From: Silene latifolia
Taxonomy: Eukaryota > Streptophyta > Magnoliopsida > Caryophyllales > Caryophyllaceae
Assembly: GCF_048544455.1 (NCBI RefSeq)
Contig: NC_133536.1
Coordinates: forward strand, 194,683,325 to 194,747,324
Length of the DNA: 64,000 nucleotides
Direction of reading: 5' to 3'
Shown: positions 44,652-53,625 of the stretch, piece by piece
Layout: the number at the start of each line of letters is the position of its first letter
Position numbering within the stretch: position 1 is the stretch's first letter
Translations under genes and position numbers: made by a program
The notes under the pieces: generated by a model
Told to the model about the DNA's origin: nothing
Seen by the model: only the letters and a program-made list of their open reading frames with translations
The model's database searches: none

Positions 44652-46460
44652 TGGTATAAGTCTTAACCTCGCAAGTGCACGTATAGTTGCACTAGTAAGG
44701 GTTGAACACAAGGACCAAATGAGACTACTAATTGTTCCGTTCAATAGTCTAGCTAAGTTTAATAAGAGCACGTTTTAGGTATTATCTAACAACTAAGCTA
44801 AAGAACAGTAGTAAATAAACTAAGTAAATACTAAGATCAAGAGACAAGTGATTGAACATGGTTTTAATCAATAGATGAGAGGCCTAGGGCGTGACTTCAA
44901 CCACCAACACTCGTGATTCAATATTTAATTTTGTTAATTAGCTGTCAAAGGGTAGATATCGGGAGGAACGCCTCTAGGTCGCCTATTGTCTCCCTCCCGG
45001 GTTCACAATAGGACACTAGTACTATTAATCCAACTCCCTTCCGGGTTCATGGATCAAAATTTCAACTCTAAGGTTAAGGTTCACCGAAATTGGCCTATTT
45101 CCGCTCACCTCTCACCAAGACTCAAGTCATTAGGCTCGCGATAGTCCCCGGTCATCCCACTCCCTCTCCCAAGGGTCGATTTCAAACCGATAACTAAAGG
45201 TACCCTTTTCACGTTCCCCCTCCCGGGTTCAACTCAAGTAGGCAAATACTCTACAAGAAGCGCATCAACTCCAAACCTAGCCAACTCCCATTGACGGTCA
45301 AGGGTCTAAAGTCAACTACAATATCCATGGAGCAATAACAAGTCAATCCCTTTAGTTAACCCAACAAATTCCCTTTTTATAACTAATAGACTGAAATCAA
45401 ATAAGTAAACAACTCATGTTGGGGTCTAATCACACCCTAGTAAATAGACTACTCATTAATCATGTTTGTTGTGGCAAGACAATTAATAAAGTTGGATGCT
45501 TTGACAATGAACATGGTGATAATATGACTTCTAAAATTAAACATGCAATAACTATAGGAAATAAGGAGGTCTAATGATTAAACTAAAAGTAGGATGAATT
45601 AATTCAATAAGGGACAAACTTTATCAAGTTTAATCAAACGCACAAGCTTTATATGGAGAACTTCAATTAAAAGCATGAACAACAAACAAGAGAGAGATTT
45701 TGACTAAACTAACAACAAACAACAAATCCCAACAACTACTTGCAAAATTAGATCTAAAAGAAAGCACTGAAATCGATTGATGAACAAAGAAGAAAAAGGG
45801 AAAGGAAAGAAGTAATACCAAACTATGAGATGGATGAAGAATAATGAAGAACAAAGTAAGAACAATAACAATAATCTTGATTGATGAAGAATGATTAACA
45901 AGCTACAAAAGGATTTGAGTTTTACTCTCTTAACCTTACAAATCTTCTTCACAAATTAGGATTGGATCCCTAGTTTTCTGGAAAATTAACTATTTATACG
46001 AAGTACAAAAAGGTAGGTGGAAATACAAGAGAAGACGAAAACTGCTACCGAGGGAGTGAATTGTACCCGGTCGGGTCAAACTTCACCCGATCGGGTAAAA
46101 CGCTAAAAATGGCTAAAAACCGCTAAAAACACCAAACGGGTGAGAGATACCCGGCCGGGTATGTTGTGCCCGGTCGGGTATAGAGGTGCCCGGTCGGGTG
46201 TGAGTAGCTCCCTCGGCTGCAATTCCTCCTTGTTGCTTCCTTTCTTCGAGCAAATTTCACTCCAACTCTGTCCCGCATGAGCTCCCGAGCAAGGTACCTA
46301 CAAGAATGTCAACAAAAGCAAGTAACATAGCTCGAAAACGCCATATGTGCAAGGCATGGTGGGAGTGACACGGATTAAGCTAAAACAAGTTAAAATGACA
46401 TGCTAAGCTAGCTAAAGGGGCGACAAAAAGGGGTCCTAAGCGGGTAAAATGGAGTTATCA
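44652..46460 (-). repeat. Element D 5' LTR
   Basis: On the minus strand it starts TGATAACTCCATTTTACCCG at 46460 and ends ...CTTATACCA at 44652, 1809 bp. It contains the ACCCGGYCGGGT palindrome block at about 46045-46215, flanked by CCGAGGGAGTGAA and CCCTCGGCT as in the D spacer. The bases just outside (AATCT at 46461-46465) would be the target duplication; the partner is beyond the left edge. Confidence 0.78.
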
Positions 46461-47415
46461 AATCTTTAGATAGTGAATCGGGTATGAGCTTTGAAAAGTT
46501 GGGTTTAAATTAAATTTTTAGTTCGGGTCGATTCGATTTCACTTCGGCCTAGCCCTCAATTGTCATCCCTAGTAGTTAACGGTGGAACTAGCATTGACCC
46601 TTCACTTGCACAACGAGCTCCATTTACACATCCTTAACACACCTTTGATGGTCAAGCTAAGCCTTTGTTTATGAAGGGCATTGCAATCGTAATTCGATTC
46701 GATTGACAAAAGAAGTACAACTTTCGACATGTAACGGTTTATTAATATTAATAGCATAGAATGCATTCCCATAGAACTAAACACAATGTAATTAGTGTAA
46801 AATAATGCATAGGATGAACAAGTCTAAGAGGACCACAGTCGCAGTTTAGATGGTTAAGGAGCATTTGTCACCCAAAACAACTGCAATTAAAGTCCTTGTT
46901 GTCTGCCATTCTTGTTCGAACAGATACTGTTACAACTATACCTTCTTATATTGATTAATTATTAATAATGTATTTAAGAAATTCCATAAAGAAGCAAGCA
47001 TTAAGGCAAATGCTTGTATGCTAAGGGTTGAATCCTATAGTATTGGGTACTTTATGGCTTCATTATTGAATGATTAGTGAATCAGTTAGTTAGTGATTGC
47101 ACCATTGGAAAGTTGTAGAATTGTACACCTTCAATTCCATATATTATAAGATGTCTTTGTCTGATGGTTAAAACGAAGGTATTACACCAAAAAATTAAAA
47201 AAATTCGCACAAAATAGCCGTATTCGACACACAACACCCGTATCGGAGAGTTGGGGTAACACGCACTCATTGACATCTCACATTTTCAAAAATATTTCTG
47301 CTATCTAAATTTGTGTTACAAAGCGGCTATTAGAATCTGCTAATACTATTCTCATAATGTTATTTGCTTCTTAAAACCTACTTAAGTGCGATATCTAACA
47401 AACCATATTAATATA
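46461..47415. other. Gene-free DNA right of the nest
   Basis: AT-rich sequence without a supported gene. The first 120 bases hold a GGGTCGATTCGATTTC-type degenerate repeat, also seen near 50640-50720. Nothing else recognised. Confidence 0.6.
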
Positions 47416-47502
47416 CTCCCTTTATTTCAATTATTTGTTTGTTTTTATTCTTTGTAAGTGGTATTATAATAAAAAGCAAACAAATTATTGGGAGATAGAG
47501 AG
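47416..47502. mobile_element. Short Stowaway-like MITE
   Basis: 87 bp flanked by TA. The left end CTCCCTTTATTTCAATTATT pairs imperfectly with the right end AATAATTTGTTTG..., as seen on the complement (CTCTCTATCTCCCAATAATT). CTCCCT-type ends with a TA target fit Tc1/mariner Stowaway MITEs. Confidence 0.6.
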
Positions 47503-47797
47503 TAATATATATTTTAAGTAAATTAAATATAACTCTCTTATAAAATCTAGTTTTTTAAAATTACTTCCTTATATAATTTTTTTCCTAAAATTACTCCCTT
47601 AAGATACACGTTTATTAAAAGTTACTTTAAAACTCCAATTTAGGTGACTTATTCCGTATGTTTTTGAACTTATTATTCATTGTTATACCTTTCAAAGTAT
47701 AAATTGGCAAAGCTACAAACGGAATAAGTTCATTAAGATACGGAATAAGTCACCTAAATTGGAGTTTTGAAGCAATTTTTGATAAAAGTGCATCTTA

Positions 47798-48596
47798 GGC
47801 CGTGTTCTTTCTAACTTCTTAGAACTGAACTGAACTGAGCTAAATTGAACTAAATGGAACTGAGCTGAACTGAATAGAGCTGAAATGAACTAAGCTGGTT
47901 GGAGCTGAATTGGACTTAAAAAAATAATAGTAATACTAAAATTAACAATAACAATTGTATTAATAGTATTATTAATAATTAATATTCATATTAATAATAA
48001 TATTAGTGATAGTACTAATTATATTAGTATGAATATTATTGATTTTAATTACCATAATATTCATAATAATAACAATAATAAGGATGATTAATTAATAATA
48101 ATAATAATTTAATAATAATAATAATAATAATAGATAAATAATATTAATAATATAATAAAAATTACTCCCTCCTATTTCGAATAACTGCCCCATTTGGACA
48201 ATGGCACGAAAATTAAGGATGAAGTTAAAATAATGAAAAATTGAAGTCTTGTATAGGGGTAAGAATATAGGAGTTAGATAATGAAAAGTATTGAATATGA
48301 TAGTTTATGGGTGGTTGGGGTGGTAAATAAAGAAAATAGCCAATGGCTGGTAGGAAAGTAAAAAAAACGTGTCCAAATATGACAAATGGGACAGTTATGT
48401 GAATAGACGGAAACAGTAATTGGGACAATTATTCGGAATAGGAGTGAGTATTAAGTTAAAGATGAGCAAAATTGAAATGGGTTGAATTTAGTGGAGCTGA
48501 ACTGAGCTAAACTAAATGGAGCTGAGCTGAGCTGAGCTTAACTGAGAACTGAGCTGAACTAAATTGAGTTGAAAATAAGCCAGAAAGAACAAGGCT
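47798..48596. mobile_element. PIF/Harbinger-like MITE rich in GAGCTGAACT words (copy 1)
   Basis: Ends GGCCGTGTTCTTTCT (left) and AGAAAGAACAAGGCT (right) are inverted repeats with few mismatches; TTA lies at the left border and again at the right. The interior at both sides is made of degenerate GAGCTGAACT/AACTGAACTGA words, with AT-rich ATT/AAT repeats between. A Stowaway-like MITE sits inside it. Confidence 0.65.
48165..48448. mobile_element. Stowaway-like MITE nested in the GAGCTGAACT element
   Basis: 284 bp, flanked by TA on both sides. Left end CTCCCTCCTATTTCGAATAA, right end complement CTCACTCCTATTCCGAATAA: 17 of 20 positions agree. Matches the Stowaway consensus start CTCCCTCC. Confidence 0.82.
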
Positions 48597-48680
48597 TTAA
48601 GAAAGTAATTTTAGAAAAAAAATTATATAAGAGGATAGTTTTAAAACACTGAATTTTAAAAGGGAATTACTTTTTATTTA

Positions 48681-49363
48681 CTCTATATTCTAATACTTTG
48701 TACATGGTCGGTGGTTATAAGATATTGAACTTAAGCGAATTTTATAGGGCAAATAACATTATTATAATATAAATAGCAGATTCAAATTGCAAGTTTATAA
48801 AACAACACATTTAGTAGGTAAAAAGAATGCAAAATGACAATTACATAATAATATTCGATCTAAAGACTAGCACTTCCAAAAAATGTTTTTTATGTTGATA
48901 ATTTTTCAAATAAATAGTAAGTTTTAAAGTGACATTAAAGGTTTTTTTTTTTTTTTTTTGTTAAACTTAAATACATGAGGATTACTTAGAAGATCTTCTA
49001 TGTTAAATTAATATGTCTATGTTTTTGGTAAAGACTAAAAGTTGATAAATAAAGCAAGAGGCTGTAAAGGGGATAACCTAAAAAACGGCAAAGTGCTGGA
49101 AAAGTGGCGACCAAACAAAGACAAGTTGGGGCTTCAAATGCACGCATGCTTTTTTTCTCATAACATCAATCCAAATTACAAATACGAGTACTTTGTATAC
49201 TATTGATACTAAATACTACTATTCCCCTCTTTCTCTTTGCCATTTTCCAACCTGTTAATCTGTTATTAACGTCACCTTCCTTTGCTGCTTCAATTTCCCA
49301 CCTTTCTTTTATCTCTTCTTCACAAACAATCCCTTATTTTTACTATGTTGCATACTCGGGTTA
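48681..49363. other. Gene-free AT-rich DNA
   Basis: No supported gene. It contains a T-run at about 48941-48960 and nothing else recognised. Confidence 0.55.
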
Positions 49364-49497
49364 TATTCTTTTTGACTGAAAAGAGCTGAACTAAACTGAA
49401 TAAAACTGAATTGAATTGAAATAAGAGTTAATTTGTGAAGAGATGTGCTGAGCTGAATAGAAATGAGCTGAAATTAAGTTTAAAAGAACATGGTCTC
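49364..49497. mobile_element. GAGCTGAACT-type MITE (copy 2, short)
   Basis: Ends ATTCTTTTTGACT and AAGTTTAAAAGAACATGG form an imperfect inverted repeat. The inside is AGCTGAACTAAACTGAAT-like words, and a GAGTTAATTTGTGAAGAGAT word is shared with copy 3. Confidence 0.55.
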
Positions 49498-50396
49498 ACT
49501 CTGTCTCTGTCAATAACCTAGTCTGCTTTTACTTTCTTCTCTTAAAATAAACGTAAACAATTGACTATAAAAGAGGAAGTGTCAATAATAGCAAGTATAT
49601 TATTCCAGTGTTTCAAGGCTCCCACCTAAATTGGCTTAATTAAGTGCATTAGATGTAGAACGTGTTAATTCACTGTACACATTATAATTGTTTCGTAATT
49701 ATTATTCATAATGATCGTTGTATAGTTTGAAAAAATGATGAATCTGGAGTTCTCGACTCTATTGTACATAGAAATCCATTTCAACCAAAAGTTTAAACGA
49801 AATGTTCACGTTTAGTAATGGTTGATTGATGTTTTATCATGCGATGCTTTATATTAGTGTGTACAAACGCAATGTAGTCATGTAGTACGGCTAGACAAAT
49901 ACAATCCCACTGGAATTTACGTGTAAACTAAAAGCGTATGTCTCCGAGACCACAGTATGAAAAGGTTGGACTATTTCCCTTTTGCTTCACACTCATGTCT
50001 CATCATGCAAACAAATAATATTCCATGGATTTATGTTGATCTCTTTGCCTAAAACCAATGTTTTGTACTTGTATTGTCAGAACTCTGAAACTGTCTTTTT
50101 TTTTTGCTATAATCGTGAAAGTAAGGTTGCATATTCTTAAATAAATGATTGTAGTTTTACTTAAAAGGGTAATTTAATGTGCCTATAAAACTCACATTTG
50201 ATCCAAGATGGAGGAGATGTTTAGAATATCCGAGTAGGGATAATAATTGATCGGGTTTTATTTGATTCAAACCCGATTCAACTACTAGTATGTCACCAAT
50301 CCAAATTCTATCCTTCTAATGTAATCTAATTACATACCCGATCCAAAATGTAATCTAAAATCCGATCTAAAGCCCAATTTGACCCCTATTATCGTA
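49498..50396. other. Gene-free DNA
   Basis: No supported gene. A CCCGATTCAA/ACCCGATCC word cluster near 50250-50345 resembles the degenerate CGGGT repeats further right. Confidence 0.5.
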
Positions 50397-50485
50397 CTTC
50401 CTTCGTCCCAGTGATTTATTTACACTTTCTTTATTTTCCCCCTCATAAAATAAAAAAGTGTAAACATATCATTGGAAAAAGGAAG
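50397..50485. mobile_element. Very short Stowaway-like MITE
   Basis: 89 bp flanked by TA. Left CTTCCTTCGTCCCAGTGAT, right complement CTTCCTTTTTCCAATGAT; an inner GTGTAAA dyad supports a hairpin. Confidence 0.55.
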
Positions 50486-51390
50486 TATAAATTTATTTTG
50501 TAGGACAAAAGTAAAAATTTATACTCTTGGAGCCTAAATATTTTAAGAAATAAAAATGGTTGGACGGGTTTGGGTATATAAAAATGGATGGCAATGGATT
50601 TGGTTGAGGTTTTTCGAAAATGTTTTTGGAGATCGATCTAAAATATGGATCAAATTGGACTTAATTTTTTCATTTGGATCGATTCGATTTCAGTTAAGTT
50701 TCGGCCTATATTCCTATATTGAAGTAGTTTATTATCATTATCGCTTCTTTATACTCTTTTTATCTTAAAATATTCCTATATTGAATATCAATTTCAGTTA
50801 AGTAATTCATCATAGGAATATAAGAGACTTGTTTTATTTAGAAAATAATGATTTCGGAGATCATGTTGATTGGGTCATGATTACGTCCGGGTCGGATTCG
50901 GGTCACTTATAGGTCAAATTAGTCGGATCAATTCCTAGTTCGGGTTCGAGTCAGGGTTCGGGTCATTGTCGGATCATTTAGACAGATTTGTCGTGTCGGG
51001 TCGAGTTTTGATCGGTCATTGTCGGGTCGGATCATTATCAAGCTCATCTGGATCGGATCATCATCGGGGTCAGGTAATCATGAATTTATGATCATTTATT
51101 GGGTGTACTCGGGTTTGGGTCGTGTTTTGCTTGGTTTGGGTCATAAATTTATTATTCGGTGTCTTTTTTTTTTCAATTATCTGGGTCGTGTTTGGCTTTG
51201 TTTGGCTCGTATCTCAAGCATAAACCCTCTAAGAACAATGGTTGTATGGGTTATCTATGGCCTGAGACTATGGATTCTAAACTTCAAGTCTGTTATCCTG
51301 TTAAATAAAGTGACTGACTTGGTATACGTGGTTTGTAGGCTTGCTAGCTATCACGTATATTCAGGCATTTACTTAATACCTACTTATGGG
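50486..51390. repeat. GGGTCGG-type degenerate repeat region, no gene
   Basis: From about 50880 to 51140 the plus strand is full of CGGGTC, GGTCGGAT and GGGTTCGGGTC words in irregular order, a common plant low-complexity repeat. Open frames here (for example 51019-51402) are chance products of the repeat. A second related stretch is at 50560-50720. Confidence 0.6.
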
Positions 51391-51561
51391 GGTGTTTGGT
51401 AAACAGTAGATTGATAAATTTTCAGCATATTCAAGACTCTTTAACATGTTTGACTAGTTAACAAGGATAGTCACTTTGTAGATTGTAAAAAATGATTCTA
51501 TCAATGATTTGCACATAAATACAACAATCTATTAATTTCAACCCGCTAATTATCAAACACT
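51391..51561. mobile_element. hAT-like MITE
   Basis: GGTGTTTGGTAA at the left and TTATCAAACACT at the right are near-perfect inverted repeats (TGTTTG core). About 170 bp, AT-rich, no coding capacity. Target duplication not clear. Confidence 0.45.
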
Positions 51562-52116
51562 TATACTAATCTGCTAATTGAAATATATTAGTCAAATATG
51601 TCAATTAAATCTGTCATTAATTGACCAATTTGTTTTTGCTAAGAATAATATGAGCGGGTGCATAATTTTTACATCGTCCAAATAAAAACAATAAAAGACA
51701 TTTGCTTGTAGCAGAACGCGTCTGGGGCACTGAAAAAACAGTTAAAAACAAGCATAAGAACATCACTAGTAACAAGAGAAATGTTTTCGTAGTTCTATTT
51801 GTCGAAGTACAATTGTCGTCCATCAACTAAGAGTTTTAACTACAAATATTAAAACAGGATGGGGTTTGACATATAAAACACATATTATTAGCTATCTATT
51901 TTCAATAAGGACAAGCCTCGTTTCATCATCCTAAGATTCTTGCTGTCGATTTCTTTGTTGTTACCTTTACCGGACTCTATTCTCTTATCTTCATGCATTT
52001 CATTATTGATGGTTTGAATCCTATTCAGGGCAATTTTTACAATGACCATTTTGAATTATGGTTAGCCTAATGCATGATTGGAGAGTTAAGATTGATTTAT
52101 GGCGATCATCTGAACA
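51562..52116. other. Gene-free DNA
   Basis: AT-rich, no supported gene or repeat. Confidence 0.5.
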
Positions 52117-52494
52117 AGGTTTTATTTTTTTCGGCCGATAGAAGGTGAACTGAATTAAACTGAATGAAGTTGAAGTAAGAGTTGATTTGTGAAGAGATAA
52201 GCTGAATTGAACTGATCAATGAAGCTAAAGCCCAGCTAAACTGAACTAATCAATGAAGTTGAGCTGAACTAATCAATGAAATTGAGTTGAGCTGAACTAA
52301 ACTGAACAAATCAACGAAACTGAGCTGAGCTGAACTAAACTGGATGAAGTTGAACCAAATTGAACTGAATGAAGTTGAAGTAAGAGTTAATTTGTAAAGA
52401 GATGAGCTTAATTAAACTGATCGATGAAGCAGAGCTGAACTGAATTGAATAGAGGTGAACTGAAATGAGCTCAAATAAACCAGAAATAACAAGG
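52117..52494. mobile_element. GAGCTGAACT-type MITE (copy 3)
   Basis: Built of AGCTGAACT, GAATGAAGTTGAAGTAAGAG and AATCAATGAA words. The right end AGAAATAACAAGGCC matches the end of copy 1 (AGAAAGAACAAGGCT). The internal block GAAGTAAGAGTTGATTTGTG occurs twice. Confidence 0.55.
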
Positions 52495-52570
52495 CCTAAA
52501 TCACGCTTTATAAATCCAAGTAAATCAAAATTTGAATACTCTTACGAGATTTTTAAACGAAGTTATAACT

Positions 52571-52630
52571 CAGGGCCGTCCCGGTCGTTTTGGGGGCCCT
52601 GTGCGAAATCTTATAGAGGGGCCCCGGTAC
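52571..52630 (+). mobile_element. hAT-type element end (CAGGGCCG...), remnant
   Basis: CAGGGCCGTCCCGG followed by GGGGGCCCTGTGCGAAAT is a left end commonly seen in plant hAT elements of the TTF-type group. No matching right end or transposase was found in the next 1 kb, so only an end or a short internal-deletion form is called. Confidence 0.45.
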
Positions 52631-52769
52631 CATTTTTTATTAAAAGAGTAATTAAAAAAACGTATGTTAACTATTTTGAGTAATTTTTATATGGCTAGTT
52701 TATTTCTCAATTCTAAAAGCAATATAGTACATAAATATATTTCTTTTCCATTCTTCAACAACAATTAAT

Positions 52770-52835
52770 TAGCATGGTGGTTAGTTGGATGATAAAGTAG
52801 AGATGCCACCCGAGTTCGATTCCCCATGGCCTTAT
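52770..52835 (+). other. tRNA-like module (SINE-like), plus strand
   Basis: TAGCATGGTGG (box A-like, 52770-52780) and AGTTCGATTCC (box B-like, 52813-52823) at a spacing usual for Pol III promoters. It does not fold as a full tRNA by eye. Probably a SINE-like or element-internal tRNA-derived fragment. Confidence 0.4.
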
Positions 52836-52889
52836 TTTTCTGAAAATTGAAATTGAACAACACATTGTTTAAAAATTTAACAAAATTTA

Positions 52890-52960
52890 ACTTGAAGTGG
52901 GAATCGAACACAAGATCATTGGCAATATATACCATTACTCTTACCACTGAGTCAAGCTGA
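52890..52960 (-). other. tRNA-like module (SINE-like), minus strand
   Basis: On the minus strand TGACTCAGTGG (52944-52954) and TGTTCGATTCC (52900-52910) form box A- and box B-like sites. It faces the plus-strand module about 55 bases away. Not a complete tRNA gene. Confidence 0.4.
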
Positions 52961-53516
52961 TTACTATGCTAAAATTATGCACTAAATTAATAATTAACTA
53001 ACGCAGATATTTCTTATCTTTCATGTCATTTTTACACGTTTGTGTAAATTATGCGAGGAATTTTGATCGAACAAACGCATGAAATAGCTAGCAAGAAAAG
53101 AGTAACATTTTAATTCATGACATTGCAAAACATAAACATTGAAATATATGAAATCTGTAAAGATATATATTTACATATAAATATTATTGGTATAAAATCT
53201 GTTAGCAAATCGACGAACCGGCCAACTTTGAAGAATGTCTTTGGATTGCCTATCAGAATAGTGGAAGCCAGATAACAATACCAAATTATTAACCTAATTT
53301 CACACTTCATTAATATTAACATGAATATATAGTAGCATGCAATTGCAAGTGCAATGCATTTTCTTTGCAATTAATTAATTAAGCTTAAAAAAACCCTTAA
53401 TCATTCTTAATATAAATAATCAGAAACCTTATTTTATGATTAATTAAACTAATCTACCCTAAACATTTAGACAAGGAGGTCGGCTCCTAGGAATCTACTT
53501 CTCCTTTTTCACTCCT
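52961..53516. other. Upstream region of the BAHD gene
   Basis: AT-rich DNA with no gene seen. It presumably holds the distal promoter of the acyltransferase; no specific operator recognised. Confidence 0.4.
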
Positions 53517-53523
53517 TATATAA
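53517..53523 (+). promoter_or_regulatory. TATA box of the BAHD gene
   Basis: TATATAA, 103 bases before the ATG at 53626. A start about 30 bases downstream would give a 5' leader of roughly 75 bases with no upstream ATG. Confidence 0.6.
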
Positions 53524-53625
53524 CCAACAAACTCTTGCTCTAATTCTTCACATTATAACCCAAATCAACAAGTAAGCAAATTAAGAAACACCCGAAACCG
53601 CGAAAATTACAAGAAAACCCTTATT

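Larger units (their letters stand above)
5582..46460 (-). mobile_element. Element D: Athila-like Ty3/gypsy fossil, split by insertions
   Basis: Outermost and oldest element of the nest, on the minus strand. Its pieces are 41954-46460 (5' LTR, tRNA-Asp-type primer site, gag, protease), 15786-19025 (RT, RNase H, integrase) and 5582-7439 (pol-env spacer and env-like frame). The far LTR lies beyond the left edge. The pieces are in the right order and strand for a single element once element B (7440-15780), the CACTA element (19026-41953) and element A are set aside. The B target duplication CCGGC at 7435-7439 and 15781-15785 supports continuity across B. The coding parts are broken several times. 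It is older than everything inserted in it. Confidence 0.85.
47523..48680. mobile_element. Foldback/MITE element split by a second MITE
   Basis: The left arm (about 47523-47600: CTCTCTTATAAAAT..., CTAAAATTACTCCCTTA) is the reverse complement of the right arm (about 48600-48680). An inner dyad, ACTCCAATTTAGGTGACTTA near 47633, pairs with its complement near 47743-47768. The two halves are separated by the element at 47798-48596. No coding capacity. Confidence 0.65.

Noticed and set aside
45663-45952. Hydrophobic short frames on the minus strand
   Set aside because: They fall inside the D LTR and reflect its T-rich strand.
51019-51402. 127-residue open frame
   Set aside because: Lies in GGGTCGG-type degenerate repeats with no domain and no neighbour support.
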